Of a stretch of DNA of 64,000 bases, positions 1 to 11,635 are shown piece by piece. Numbering within the stretch: the first letter of the stretch is position 1; each line of letters begins with the position of its first letter. The notes beneath the pieces are model-generated. The model saw only the letters and a program-made list of their open reading frames with translations, searched no databases and was not told the origin of the DNA. Both the position numbers and the translations under genes were made by a program. Source of the stretch: Magnolia sinica (Eukaryota; Streptophyta; Magnoliopsida; Magnoliales; Magnoliaceae); assembly GCF_029962835.1 (NCBI RefSeq), contig NC_080582.1, positions 18,050,032 to 18,114,031 of the forward strand. Reading direction: 5' to 3'.

Positions 1-3000
1 CACCAGATGGTAGGAAATTGTGTTTGATAGAGGTGGCTTGACTTTCGCGGCAATAAACTGAGTCAGCCGCCGTTATTTACACCTCGTGGGCGGGCCACCC
101 GATTAAGACCGTCCACCAACTATTAAATTCTGTCACATATTGGTTGCTTTCAAAAGTATTAGTACAGATGGGATTTTTACCAAAGTAATACCGTCGTATA
201 ATGCCAAACGTGCCCAAAAATCCGGATCTTTGAAAGAAAAATAAAAAATAAAAAAAATCAAGGATAGCCACTGTCAATTTTTTTCAAAATTTTTGGTACA
301 AAATTGTTCCGGAATATCTTTTGCAACACCTAATGGCACGACAAATTTAGATGGAAGAAACATTGTAGAGCCCACTATGGTGTTTGTGAGAAATACATGC
401 CATTCACATGTTTTACCCAATCATTTTATGACAGGAGCCCAAAAATGAGGTAGATCCAAAACTCCTACGAGCAATAGAAAATAGTAGAGATTGTAACCCC
501 ATGGTTGAAACAATTACGAGTCCGCACAAGCTTTGGATTATACTAATATTTTTATTCTCTCGGTTCATCCATATGGCAAGGACCTTATAAGCATTTAGGT
601 CACTTTATGAATAGTTTGGATTGCATATAAACATCACAATGGAGCCTAAAAAAGTTTGAACGGTATGCAACCCCTTTCCACTATTTTCTAGTCATGTGGC
701 CCACTTGAGTTTCAAATCTATCTAATTTTTAGTATCATGTCTTAACATGATCTTCTAAAACAAATTAATTGAGTGGATTTTCCACAAATATTATGGTGGG
801 CCCAACATAGCTTTTGGTGGCAAGAGCAAGGCTCTTGCTCAAATGACGCAATGCGGATTGGGTATTAAGGCCTAGCTAGATACAAATGATCCATTGGAGC
901 CCATTTTGATGTATGTATTTTATCCACGCCGTCCATCCATTAAGAGAAATGGTCTTATGGCATGAGCCTAAAAATGATCACATCAAAGGCTCAAGTAGAC
1001 CACACCACAAAAAAGCAGTGAGATCGAAAACCTACCATTGAAAACTTCTTAGGAGTCATAAATTTTTTGGATATAATCCATTCTCTGGCCCATAACATTA
1101 AATAAAATTTTGAGTCAATGGATGGAGTGGATCCGACACATATCCTACAATGGGCCCCATAACTCTTAACACATGACAACTTAGACCTTTAACACATGAT
1201 AACCCTAACCCTTAACACATGACAACCACGACGTAAACTACTTTTAACTAATGACAACCACGACCCAGTCCCTAAACACATGACAACATAAACCTCTAAC
1301 AAATAATATATATTCATTGTCTTTTAAGGAAATACATTATAAAATCTAAATTCTATCTCTTTTATTATCTTCCATATGACAACTACAACCATCCATTTTC
1401 ATCTCAAATTCCTTCTGACAATCACTTCTCCCCTCAACAATAGCCACAACCATCCCTCTCTATCCACAACTAAAAGTGGCTTTCATCTCTTAGAAATGTT
1501 ATTTTGCAATAAAATAAAATAAATTTTTTATTCAAAATGCCTTCCACCTATCAGTGCTTTCCATCTCTAAGAAATGTGGTTGTCAAAGCAAAGATAACAC
1601 TCGTTTTTAGAGTCGTAGAAGTTGTTAGTCGTGCCCATACACTGGAGAAATTAATGGCAGTGACTGTTATTCGACGTTGTTTTCTGCACTAGGTGTGCGG
1701 GCGTGCCATGCCAGAATCGGCCGAGATTGCAACTCTAATATGAACCGAACAAAAATGACCCCGAGCACCAAGATAGGCAAACACACAGTGTATGACCCAG
1801 ATCCAAAGGGGTCGGTAGCCTATTCAGCCACTCGCTCATTGTGTAAATCAGATCAGGCGATCTCCAGAGGGTGGGATTTGTCCTCTAATGATGGGTTACT
1901 CATTTGACTTCTGTACGAAAGGACTTTTCAATACAGTGAAATAAAAATGGGAAATAGATTCTTACACAATCGGTCACGAGGAGTAGTCGAAGAACTCTAT
2001 TTTGATGGAAGGGTTGAATCCAACTCGAAAATGCGGACTCAATTACAACTAAGAATGACCAACTACTTGATTACTGTTACGGAATGTAAAATAGTAGGTT
2101 TGGAAAGTAAAGATTACGCTGATGAATGTAAATTTGCTTAACAAGAAAAGTAACAGGTTATGTTATGGAATATAAATCGACAGGATAATTTGAAATATAT
2201 AACTTGGTTTGGTTTGATTAGTATGAGATCCCTTCATTTATTGCATTCATTCTTTATTTATAGCTTTGATTCAGCTATTCTGAATTCTTCCCATGTTCCA
2301 ATGGTTACCATAACATTTCTCCACTACTGCTCTCTGGATACTTCCCACGTCTTGTTTCATTTACTTTTCCTCTTGCCACCTGTCACACAACCGTTCCAGC
2401 ATGATCGCTTCCTCATCAGCCGCCTTAGTGGTATACAACACTACCTAATACGTCCTGGCTTCACTTATTTAGAAATCTCCTCTGTATATATCACAACACC
2501 ATGTTTATCTTTACAGCTCATACGTAACTCTCTCTAATTGGTCATGGCAAGGTATGACAGTAATAAGGATGAACAACCATATACCGAAAATGCAATCAGA
2601 GGGGATGGTAATGGGTCTCTGACAGACTGGCTTGAAAAGTAATCAAAAAAAAAAAAAAAACTAGGAAAATCATAAAAGAAGAAGAAAAAGGTTGCTACGG
2701 CACTAGGCTTCAGACAGGAATAATTTTATCTCAGATTATTTTTTTTATTTTTATTTTTTAATATTTTAAGGTGTCGATGATTGGCCAGGGCATCTTGTTT
2801 AAAGGTCTGGCCATCGGCTATACGACAGAATTACTTTGGTCAAAATCACAGTAAAGAGATATCCGCCCGAAAACAATTGATACTTTCAGACGGAATGTGA
2901 GCCAACCGTGTTTGATTCTATGGATATTCCATCCAACAAAGTCAGGGGATCCCCACCAAGACGAAGCGGCACACCTAAACAGAGGCCATTCTAAGACTCA

Positions 3001-3660
3001 GGTGGACCACACACATTCATGAGGTGCTCCCCGCCAAGTTCAAGAACGCACCTAAGAAACCATCCTAGTCATGATATGCATGCCGTCCTTCAAACATGAG
3101 AATTAGAAAATATGGGCCAGGTGAACGGAAGAAGCCAATACCTTGTAACACGAATGCAGCTAGCCATCCATTTTGGATATGCATCTGCGGTTTTCTTTTC
3201 TTCTTCTTCTTCTTTTTTTATTTTTTTATTAGTTTGGGTCATCCACGGTAGGATTTGTCAGATGGACGGTACAGATTCACCAACCGTAAAACTACATGAA
3301 CTGTTGAGTAACAATGATTATTTCAAGATGGTTTCAAGCCCGGCCCCGCACAAAGTAAATCCTGGACCGAGTCCCGCTTGGGTTTAACATTGCTCGGGCC
3401 AAATTGTAGAATAACATGTGGGGTTTTTATTTTATAAATGTGGGGCCTATGATTCCGTGGACCATTATATTTTAGGCCTGCACAAACGCCGAAATTCTAG
3501 TCCTCGATCTGAAGCATTAGTGCCTCACTCAACACCAACAAATTCGTGTGATGGCATTCCAACCATTGAAGATATTGGCAGGAATCAAGCCAGCATTTTA
3601 TATTCCAAAATTTTATTAGTGCATGCAGAGCTCACGAAATCCGTTCTCATAAATAATACT
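1..3660. other. Intergenic DNA with MITE-like dispersed repeats, no gene recognised
   Basis: No convincing coding region is visible; the open frames here are short and have no recognisable domain. Around 364-480, 560-840 and 890-1165 the sequence has the wording of a dispersed repeat family found elsewhere in the window (a 'gggcccac' or 'gtgggccac' start, 'aaaatgaggtagatccaaaact', 'catataaacatcac', 'ccgtccatcc'). These look like old MITE-type elements. From 1190 to 1290 a short 'ctaacacatgacaac' phrase is repeated several times. The segment 1670-2540 keeps two or three moderately long open frames that I could not assign to any family. Confidence 0.5.
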
Positions 3661-3664
3661 GGAT

Positions 3665-3928
3665 CTTTTGAACATGGACAGTTGGTATTTCATTTGTTTT
3701 ACCATTCTTTGGAAGCCACAACTAGACAGGATAGAGTGTGTTATGGCTTGCTGGTCATACCTATGGTGAGCTGATGGGTACTTGTACTTTAATGGAAGTG
3801 GTAGACGGGGATCCTAGACAGATATATGAACTTAAAGTATGGCTATATCCTTTGAACATGGACAGTTGTTATTTTATTTGTTTTACCATCCGTTTGGAGG
3901 CGGCAACTAGACTGTTGGGATAGAGTGT
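3665..3928. repeat. Two diverged ~75-bp direct repeats upstream of the first CNL gene
   Basis: The stretch starting 'tttgaacatggacagttg' at 3665-3739 is repeated with changes at 3850-3928, about 187 bp apart. Both end in 'gatagagtgt'. The pair lies 210-470 bp upstream of the CNL start codon, so it falls in the likely promoter region. No function can be read from the sequence. Confidence 0.7.
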
Positions 3929-4135
3929 ACGATAGAGTCGGTGAGGCTCCGCATTCATCAACTGAACAAAGTGTACGGTTAAGTAGCAACGAACCATGAC
4001 TGGTTAATTTGTCGCGTGAACGGTCCATTTGACTTCTCTCTAAATATGGAGACATTCAACTTACACTCAAAGAGAAAGAAAGCTTTTATCTGAACTTCTT
4101 TCTTGCGAGAGAGAAAAAAAAAATAGTGAGGAAAG

Positions 4136-6856
4136 ATGGCCTCTGTTGAGTCGGTTGTCAAGCTCCTTCTCCAAAAGCTGGCTGACCCGCTCATTCAAGA
4201 AGCCATTTTCTTATATGGGGTTCGTGATCAAATTGAATGGCTGGAGGCAGAATTTACGCAGATGCAATGCTTCCTGAAAGACGCAGATGCCAAACAAGAA
4301 GGAGATGAAAGAGTGAAAAGCTGGGTGCGGAATGTAAGAGATGTGGCATACTATGCTGAGGATGTCATCGACACCTTCGTCTTCAAGATAGCACCCTCAA
4401 GGCAAAGAGGACGCATTAGAAGGTATGCTTTCATATTCAATGAGTTCATAGCTCTCCATAAGGTGGGCTTGGAGATCGAACGGATAAAGAATAAAATCCA
4501 TATGATCTCCGAAAGTCGGTTGGCTTATGGAATTGAAAATATAGGCCAGGGAGCAGGAACGAGCTCTGCCGGTAAAAGCCTCCGAGAGTGGAGGCTCACT
4601 TCTCCTCTTGTTGAAGAACCAGATTTTGTTGGCTTTGAGAAGGACTTGAAGGAATTGGTTGCCAGATTGACAGAGGGAGACCGTCGTTGTGTTGTTTCTG
4701 TAGTTGGAATGGGTGGTCTGGGTAAGACTACTATTACCAAGAAAGTTTATAACAACACCCATGTTAAGACACATTTTGACTCTTGCGCATGGATCTCTGT
4801 ATCGCAAGAGTTTGGTGTGAGAGATCTTCTTCAGAACATCATAAATTGCTATATGGTGCTCTCAGAAGAAGAGCTCAAGAAAGTGGAGAAAATGGACGTC
4901 TTTCAGCTGAGGCATAAAATTTCTAAGTATTTGCAAAAGAAGAGATACCTGATGGTATTAGATGATATATGGACAAACGAAGCATGGGATGTTCTCAAGG
5001 ATGCTTTACCAGATATGAAGAATGGAAGCAGGGTCATGCTTACTACGCGCAACAAAGATGTTGCTTTACATGCTGATGCACGAAGCACGCCGTATGAATT
5101 GCGATTTTTAGAAACAAATGAATGTTGGGAATTGTTTTGTAGGAAAACATTCCCAGGACAAGATACTGGTTGCCCTCAGGAATTGAAGCAGTTAGGAAGA
5201 GAAATTGTGGGGAAATGCCATGGTCTACCTCTTGCCATTGTAGTCATCGGAGGGCTCTTATCAAGGAAAGAAGCATGGGAGTGGGAGAATGTACGCAAGA
5301 GCATTAGCTATCAATTGGTGGAAGGACAGTCACGAATCTCTAGTATATTATTTTTGAGTTATAAAGATCTTCCCTATCACCTGAAGCCATGTTTTCTCTA
5401 CTTGGGTATTTTTCCAGATGACTATGAGTTCCAGGCTACGAAATTAATTCAATTGTGGGCCGCAGAAGGGTTACTACAACAGAGAGGGGACGAAGCAGTG
5501 GAGGAGGTGGGAGAAGATTATCTGAAAGAGTTGATTCAACGTAGTATGATTCAACTTGTCAAAAGAAGTTCAAGTGGGGGTATTAAAAGTTGCCGTATTC
5601 ATGATCTTTTGCGGGATCTTTCTATATCAGAAGCAAAGGAAGATAAGTTTCACCAAGTTCATCATGAGAATGTGGATGCTCCATCCACATCTACAGCCCG
5701 TCGACTTGCTATTTACCGTAATGCCTTAACCGAGTGCACTTCCTTAAAATCTTCCACTCCACGCCTTCGATCTGTGTTTATCCACACCCAAGTTGATGAG
5801 AGGCATTACATAGAGAAACCCGAGAAGTTTCTTTACCAGGGCTTTAAATTACTCAGGGTGTTAGATCTACATGGTATAGCGATAAAAAAGCTACCAAGTG
5901 AGATAAATGGACTGATACACTTGAGGTATCTTGGGTGTACCAACACTTGGTTAAAAAGGCTCCCATCATCTATGGCCAATCTTCACAATTTACAAACATT
6001 AATTGTAACAACTTACCAAAAAGTCCTCAACATACCCAGCATAATGATGAAGATGCAACAGTTAAGACATTTACAAGTGGGTTTAGGAAGTCGCAGGGCT
6101 TATTATGGTCAGGGTGTGATAGAACAGTATCAACAATTCAATGGGATAAGTAACCTCCAAACTCTAACATGGATAAACGCTGGCGAATGGATGTATGATT
6201 GCTTTGGAAAGCTTACAAATCTTAGAAAGCTGGGAATATGTTTAAGCGAAGAAAAGTATCATTCCATATTTTATGAATCGATTGTGAAATTGGAATGCCT
6301 GGAATCCTTGGTTTTGTTGGGTTGCAAATTCCCATCGTTGGTGCGTTTTGTACATCTTCCCAAGTTAAGCAAGTTGCGTTTGTTTGGAAAGTTAGAGAAG
6401 TTACCGGAGTATACTGAATTGCCAACAAATCTCACCAAGCTCACCTTGTCACACTCTTCTTTAGAACAAGACCCATTGGTGACGTTGGAGAAGCTGAAAA
6501 ACCTCCGCATTCTCAGATTGTTGATGCATTCTTACGAGGGTGTGAGGATGGATTGCTCTTCAGGAGGGTTTCCCCGACTCGAATCCTTACATCTTGAACA
6601 GTTACTCCAATTAAGGGGCTGGATAGTGGAGGAAGGAGCTATGCCAAGTCTTTTACATTTACGTATTCGTTGCTGCTGGCAATTGACGCTTCCGGAAGGA
6701 CTGCAACACATGACTACCCTCAAAAGATTGGAGTTGTGGGATATGCATCTGTTCGACAAATCATTCTTCGAAGGAAACAAGGGAAAAAACGGAAGGGATT
6801 GGTATAAGATTCAACACATACCCTCCATCGACATTACATACAGAGAGTTATCCTAA
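4136..6856 (+). CDS. CC-NBS-LRR (CNL) disease resistance protein, RPP13-like
   Basis: An intact single-exon gene of 906 residues encodes an intracellular immune receptor that by family knowledge senses pathogen effectors and triggers cell death. An Rx-type coiled coil occupies about residues 1-130, with the EDVID motif at 75-79 (AEDVIDTF). The NB-ARC domain follows: P-loop GMGGLGKTT at 191-199, kinase-2 LMVLDDIW at 272-279, 'GSRVMLTTRN' (RNBS-B), GLPLA at 363-367, and 'CFLYLGIFPDDYEF' (RNBS-D). The MHD site reads IHD at 488-490, a variant I recall as common in RPP13-like receptors. Leucine-rich repeats run from about 530 to 880. The start is chosen because the protein begins with the usual short CNL N-terminus and the sequence around it (gaggaaagATGGCC) matches the paralogue at 34373. 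Length is normal for the family. I see no signal peptide or membrane segment. Confidence 0.93.
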   Translation: MASVESVVKLLLQKLADPLIQEAIFLYGVRDQIEWLEAEFTQMQCFLKDADAKQEGDERVKSWVRNVRDVAYYAEDVIDTFVFKIAPSRQRGRIRRYAFIFNEFIALHKVGLEIERIKNKIHMISESRLAYGIENIGQGAGTSSAGKSLREWRLTSPLVEEPDFVGFEKDLKELVARLTEGDRRCVVSVVGMGGLGKTTITKKVYNNTHVKTHFDSCAWISVSQEFGVRDLLQNIINCYMVLSEEELKKVEKMDVFQLRHKISKYLQKKRYLMVLDDIWTNEAWDVLKDALPDMKNGSRVMLTTRNKDVALHADARSTPYELRFLETNECWELFCRKTFPGQDTGCPQELKQLGREIVGKCHGLPLAIVVIGGLLSRKEAWEWENVRKSISYQLVEGQSRISSILFLSYKDLPYHLKPCFLYLGIFPDDYEFQATKLIQLWAAEGLLQQRGDEAVEEVGEDYLKELIQRSMIQLVKRSSSGGIKSCRIHDLLRDLSISEAKEDKFHQVHHENVDAPSTSTARRLAIYRNALTECTSLKSSTPRLRSVFIHTQVDERHYIEKPEKFLYQGFKLLRVLDLHGIAIKKLPSEINGLIHLRYLGCTNTWLKRLPSSMANLHNLQTLIVTTYQKVLNIPSIMMKMQQLRHLQVGLGSRRAYYGQGVIEQYQQFNGISNLQTLTWINAGEWMYDCFGKLTNLRKLGICLSEEKYHSIFYESIVKLECLESLVLLGCKFPSLVRFVHLPKLSKLRLFGKLEKLPEYTELPTNLTKLTLSHSSLEQDPLVTLEKLKNLRILRLLMHSYEGVRMDCSSGGFPRLESLHLEQLLQLRGWIVEEGAMPSLLHLRIRCCWQLTLPEGLQHMTTLKRLELWDMHLFDKSFFEGNKGKNGRDWYKIQHIPSIDITYRELS

Positions 6857-8470
6857 GCGCTTGTGTTTCCTCTCATTGCAAGCTACATTGGTGAGACTTG
6901 TTTCCTCTCTCCATTTTTATTAACTTCTTAATTCATACTTGAAGTTAGTATAATCATATCATTTTTTGTCTTTTTCTTTTTTGGTTCTTTTTAAATTATA
7001 AAAATCGAAAGGAAAAATATAGTCTCATGAATTTTAAATTTTAGTTATATTCTTTAAGTAATTTATTCTTCAAGATGCTTTAAAATCTTGATATGGAAAT
7101 CCGCATGCCAGGGATGATTGACGATTCTTGGATACAAGAGATCGAATTCGAACCACTACCCATTGACATCTCTGGTTCAGATCGAGGGCATGAATACAAA
7201 AGGTTAAGAAGAACGGCTCTCATTATAGGTGCATTTGGGGGAAGGTCACTAGCCTGCACGGGAATTCTGGGATTTTGAAGGCCAAGTCCAAGATCCATGG
7301 GAAATAAAGTGTGGGATTTTATGTATCCAAGCAACATATGAAGGTAACAACGTCCCATCTGTGGTTGAGTTAGAGGGATTTTGCTGCTTATTTCTAATTC
7401 AAGCTTTGAAAGTTTTTTTGTAATTGGCAGATAAACTACTAGTTTGTTAGAATTTTTTTCCTCTTGAATGGAAATGCAACCTTGCTTGCAAAATGGTTGC
7501 CAGTTTTCTCTGTTTGTCCCCTGTTTTTCTGAGTTTCACGTGGGTGTTTCCCATCGAGTTGAATTAGAATATAGGAAAAGATTGTTGCCTTTGGTCACAA
7601 GTTATTCAAGTAGATTGTAGTGTTGCTTTACTGTTACTGTTGATATTTTATAGCATGATTTAGTTTCAAAAAATAAAAATGATAATAAAATAAATAAATA
7701 AACAAAAATTTCCCTTCTCAATTCCTTTAATTGTTTGTCTCCGTATGCTGTGAGGAAGAAGTCTTCCATAATTTTGTGGAGTGTTTAGTTGTTGTTTTTT
7801 TAATACAGAAATCTGCATATTAATTGATTGAAGAAATGCTTCAACCAAGAATCTTTTTGGATGAAACCATGCTACCAGTCCCTCCAGTTTGACACGCGCA
7901 AGTTGCTGTATGGTTGTATAAAACCACTGCGTAATTCATCTAGTTGACACTTCTTTGCTAGACGATTGTATAAATTCACATTGATTTTGACAATTTTAAT
8001 CATTTGATCAGTGACTTTTCCTTGTTGAATGTGGACTGTAGACCATTTTTCCGTTGGAAGGTCATTGATGGGATGGTTAGAATCATCTTATCAGTTTAAT
8101 TTTTGGACACTGGTCATTCACAAGAGGGCCTGTTAAAGGATTGTTTGGACCAATCAAATATGCAAAACTAAGGTTCATGTATGAATGGGCCAAGCAACGG
8201 ACCTCAAGGTCTCCACTGGCACAAAATGTTATCTATAATGGCATTAGGATGCATAACTGAATTTATTAAGGGGTTTTCACTACTAACTACTTAAATGATT
8301 GGGTATTTGCAAATACCCATAAAAATTATATGTTCGCAAATAATCACATTGTTAATTCATGGTTATTACAAATACCTACTTTTGGTTAGTTTTTTTTTTT
8401 CCTAACAAGTGTTAAATTTTATTTTATTTTTTTATTTTTCCAAATGAAGAGCGTAAATGGAGGTTGAGGT
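6857..8470. other. 3' flank of CNL 1, partly duplicated downstream of CNL 2
   Basis: The first ~200 bp after the stop ('acattggtgagacttgtttcc...') and the block 7715-8170 ('gaaatgcttcaaccaa', 'ttcacattgatttt', 'tccttgttgaatgtggactg') match the 3' flank of the second CNL at 37112-37310 and 37330-37785. Between them, about 7090-7715 has no counterpart there and is probably an insertion. It holds one 61-codon frame (7093-7278) that I do not recognise. The part after 8170 shows no gene. Confidence 0.65.
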
Positions 8471-9186
8471 CTGATAGAAGGGCATGCACGACTTGACCGG
8501 ATTAGTAATCTCCAAACTCTATCATATGTAATGGCCGGTGAATGGATGCATCATTGCTTGGAAAAGCTCTCCAATCTTAGAAAACCAGCAATGTGTTTAG
8601 ATAATGGAGTATATGATGAGGTATTGTTCGTATCCGTTGTCAAATTGGACTGCCTCCAGTCCTTGTTTGTGATGGGATACCCAGTCCCATTGAATATTTA
8701 TTTTCCACATCTTTACAATTTATGCAAATTGTGTTTGGATGGAAACGAAGAAGTTACCTGAGTCTACTGAACTTGTCACAAACCTCACCAAGCTTTCCTT
8801 GAAATACTCGTTTTTATTACCCGCCCCACTGGTGATGTTGGAGAAAAAGAAATACCTTCTCATGATCAGATTGATGGACCGGACATACATGAAAGTGGAG
8901 AATGGCTTGATCTGAACAAGGGTTTCCTCGACTTGAATTCTTACGTCTTCAAGGGTTGCCTTAACTAGAGGAGTGGAGAGTGGAGGAAGGAGCTATTCCA
9001 AGTCTTTCATTTACATATCAATGAATGCCGTAATTTAAAGAAGCTTCAAGAAGGACTGCAACATGTGACTACCCTCAAGAAATTGGGTTGCAGCAGATGC
9101 CCAAAGAATTAAAAGAAATGCTTCAAGAAGACGAGGGAGAGGATTGGCACAAGATTCATCACATACCCTCCATCAGTATACACTAG
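8471..9186 (+). pseudogene. CNL relic: C-terminal LRR region only
   Basis: The DNA matches the LRR end of the CNL at 34373-37111: 'gatagaagggcat' through 'gaccggattagtaa.ctccaaactctatcat' and '..ggtgaatggatgcatcattgcttggaaaagctc' at 8474-8575 parallels 36344-36440. It ends with a degraded '...gattggcacaagattcatcacataccctccatcagt' and a stop near 9186. The frame is open only from 8531 to 8761 and is then broken by several shifts. The coiled coil and NB-ARC are absent, so the fragment cannot make a receptor. The 3' flank after 9187 again matches the flanks of both full genes, so a whole gene copy once stood here or a partial copy was duplicated. Confidence 0.88.
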
Positions 9187-9240
9187 CTGCATTGGTGAGA
9201 TTTCTTTTCCCTCTTCATTTTTATTTACTTGTGTAATCGA

Positions 9241-9999
9241 TACTTGAAATTAGTATGCTATTCAGTTTGTCTAGACTGGCTGGTTGGCCCTGATTTCTAA
9301 ATTTCTGCAGATGGAATGCTTTTGTTCATTTTATCACTGCTGCTGGTTGAAGACTGGAATGAAGCTACGTCTGCATTTGTTTGTGTGGGCATTCATATGC
9401 CCAGTTGTCTGTTGGTGCGGAATTGAATGGCCGGAAATATGTACGTTTAGTGGGTGAATTGTTATGGATGGTTGGATGCAGGGAAGTCATGCAGTTGGCT
9501 GGGAGTGTTTGCAGGATTGTTGCTATGCAGATTTCCAGCTGGCCGGTCTCTGGAGGGATGGGCTATCAGGGTGTTGTATTCTGTCTTTGTTGAGGTTTGA
9601 GTGGCATGTGATATTCTGTTATGGGAGCTGATCTCTCTGTTGGGTGTTTAAGCTGAAAGACGCTAGTCTGGAGACGCAGAAGAGGCTTCAGCTGTGGTAT
9701 GTTTTTTGGATGCCATCAAGTGTCGTTCCTGTAGATTTTTTTGCTGCTATGCTCTGCTGGATGTGCCCTGTGCATTGGATGGATGCAGAGTATGGCTCCT
9801 CTGCTGTTTTTTTTTTTTCTTTCCCTTTTCTTTTCTTTTCTTTTGTCTTTTCATTTACCGCCGTATAGGGCTAATATAAAATATGTGAAGCCCGGCTCTT
9901 TTTGTATAGACAATTTTCATATCAATAAAGTTATATGTGGTGTGCTCCCACCTTTCTTTAAATTTAAAAGAAAAAAAAAAATTTACTTGAAGTTGATAT
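9241..9999 (+). mobile_element. 5'-truncated LINE (3' end only) with A-tail and 16-bp target duplication
   Basis: The 3' flank shared by the NLR copies is interrupted here. 'tacttgaaattagtat' at 9241-9256 and 'tacttgaagttgatat' at 9984-9999 (13 of 16 identical) bracket about 725 bp of G/T-rich DNA. That DNA ends with an 'aataaag' polyadenylation-like signal near 9925 and an A-run at 9968-9981. After the second copy the shared flank resumes ('tctcatgaat.tt', 'agtaattta.tcttttaaat') as downstream of CNL 2. This pattern is typical of a dead-on-arrival L1 insertion. No RT is retained, so the family is inferred from structure only; a processed transcript insertion is the alternative. Confidence 0.6.
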
Positions 10000-10739
10000 A
10001 TTCATGTAAATTATTTATTTATTTATTGTTCTTAGAATCTCATGAATTTATCAACAACCAAGAAAAATTAGATAATCTCATGAATGTTCAATTCTAGTTT
10101 TATTTTTGAAGTAATTTACTCTTTTAAATGGTTTAAATTCTTGCCACATGCAAAAAGCAGTTGAGATTGAACGGTGGACATGAGCCCAAAAATGAAGCAG
10201 ATCCAAAACTGAAGTGGGCCACATGCAGGAAATAGTCAGGATTAAACGCACACCGTTAAAATATTCCTGTGGTCACAGAAAATTTAAATCGCCAAAGTTT
10301 TATACTTGTCCAATATTTTTGTGTTTTCAGCTTTTGAATGACTTTATGAATGAATGGTTTGAATTGTATATAAACATCTCAGTGGACCCAAGAAGGTTTC
10401 AACGATGGGAAACATTTCCTATCGTGTGGCCCACTTGAGTTTTGAATCTTACTTATTTTTTGTGTGCTTCCCTGGACATATGTGAAAATGATGAAATACT
10501 CTCATGTAGCTTTGCTAAGCACACATGTAGCTTGGCGCATAGGTGCAAGATTCAATTCATCCATTAAGTTTCATCCGTTCTTGTACATATTTATGGAAGG
10601 ATAAATCTGGTTTGTTCAACTGGTTGGCCTCAATATTTGTAAGATGTGGATGAGCCAGAAAACTTCAGAGTTTTTCAGAGCCGTCATTTGTTTTTCTAAC
10701 TGTGGCCCACCTACTGTACAATGGATCAACGTGATTTTT

Positions 10740-10788
10740 GGACTAGGTCATCAATATAGTGGTGCTGTTTATATTGATGACCTAGTCC
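10740..10788. repeat. Perfect 19-bp inverted repeat (hairpin), 11-nt loop
   Basis: The left arm 10740-10758 (ggactaggtcatcaatata) is the exact reverse complement of the right arm 10770-10788, with the loop at 10759-10769. A perfect 19-bp stem is unlikely by chance. It lies next to a second palindrome at 10799-10832. Confidence 0.9.
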
Positions 10789-10798
10789 AATGTCGTAT

Positions 10799-10832
10799 TA
10801 ACCATCAATTGATAGCTATCGATTGATGGTTA
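10799..10832. repeat. 34-bp palindrome, 16 of 17 pairs matched, no loop
   Basis: The arms 10799-10815 (taaccatcaattgatag) and 10816-10832 are reverse complements except for one position. Together with the hairpin immediately to the left this makes a compact double fold-back. Confidence 0.88.
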
Positions 10833-11585
10833 AAACCATAGTAGTGGGTCATTGGTAAAATCAGATGATTTTTATTATCTTCTCAATGAAATTTTATGGC
10901 ATAGTCCATCCACAATTTTGACAGTCTGTATTCCATACAACTCTGTCACATGTGCAGCTGAAGAGTCTCTGCCAGTTCAGATGGTGTTAAACTAAATGAA
11001 AATTACTAACATTCGTAGTTTTTTTAGTGATAAGTACTAAAATTAAGTTAAAGGGGCTGGCCAGGAGAGGCAGATTGCGTTGGGAAGCTTTTCCTAGCAA
11101 GTTCCTGAGCTCGGATGCTAGATTGGGCCCACCATTATATTTGTCAGAAATTCACCCCGTCCATCTGTTTTGCAATTTTATTTTAGGACATGCGACCAAA
11201 AGTGAGGTGATCCAAAACTTAAATGGGCCACACAAGAGGAAATAGTGGTGATTCAATCCGCGCCGTCGCCACGGTTCCGATGCCGCGTCTCGCACGCCGA
11301 TCCGATACTCTGGCCAGGAGATGTGAGCCAACGTTCGGTGCGAGGAAAGCGTAGCGTGTGCGAATTTAAAGAGAATTTCTACAATATGTCACATCAATCA
11401 ATCAACCAATCAATCCCATTATGTCAAGTACATGTCAAGTACACATCACCTCTCACCCTTCCCTAAGCAACTCCTAAAGTCAAAAGTTTCTTACAAACTC
11501 ATACCTTTCTTACACCACTTACCACAAAAGTCAATAAAGTTCTTACACACCCATCACTCACCACATCCATCACTTCATCACCCAT

Positions 11586-11586
11586 C

Positions 11587-11633
<47 letters not shown>
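11586..11633. repeat. (TC)n microsatellite
   Basis: A nearly pure CT dinucleotide run within the insertion. Open frames across it are Ser/Leu artefacts. Confidence 0.95.

Positions 11634-11635
<2 letters not shown>

Larger units (their letters stand above)
10000..11101. other. Continuation of NLR 3' flank, then MITE-like repeat; no gene
   Basis: 10000-10140 continues the NLR-type 3' flank. From about 10150 to 10450 there is a member of the dispersed 'gtgggccac... ggaaatagt' repeat family. 10450-11100 contains two hairpins (listed separately) and no coding signal. Confidence 0.55.

Noticed and set aside
1677-2537. Three open frames of 64-125 codons that might be exons or organelle-derived DNA
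   Set aside because: I found no recognisable protein family, splice structure or organelle gene wording that I could support.
7093-7278. 61-codon frame in the CNL 1 3' flank
   Set aside because: It lies in the part absent downstream of CNL 2 and shows no known domain. It could be a captured exon, but the evidence is too thin.
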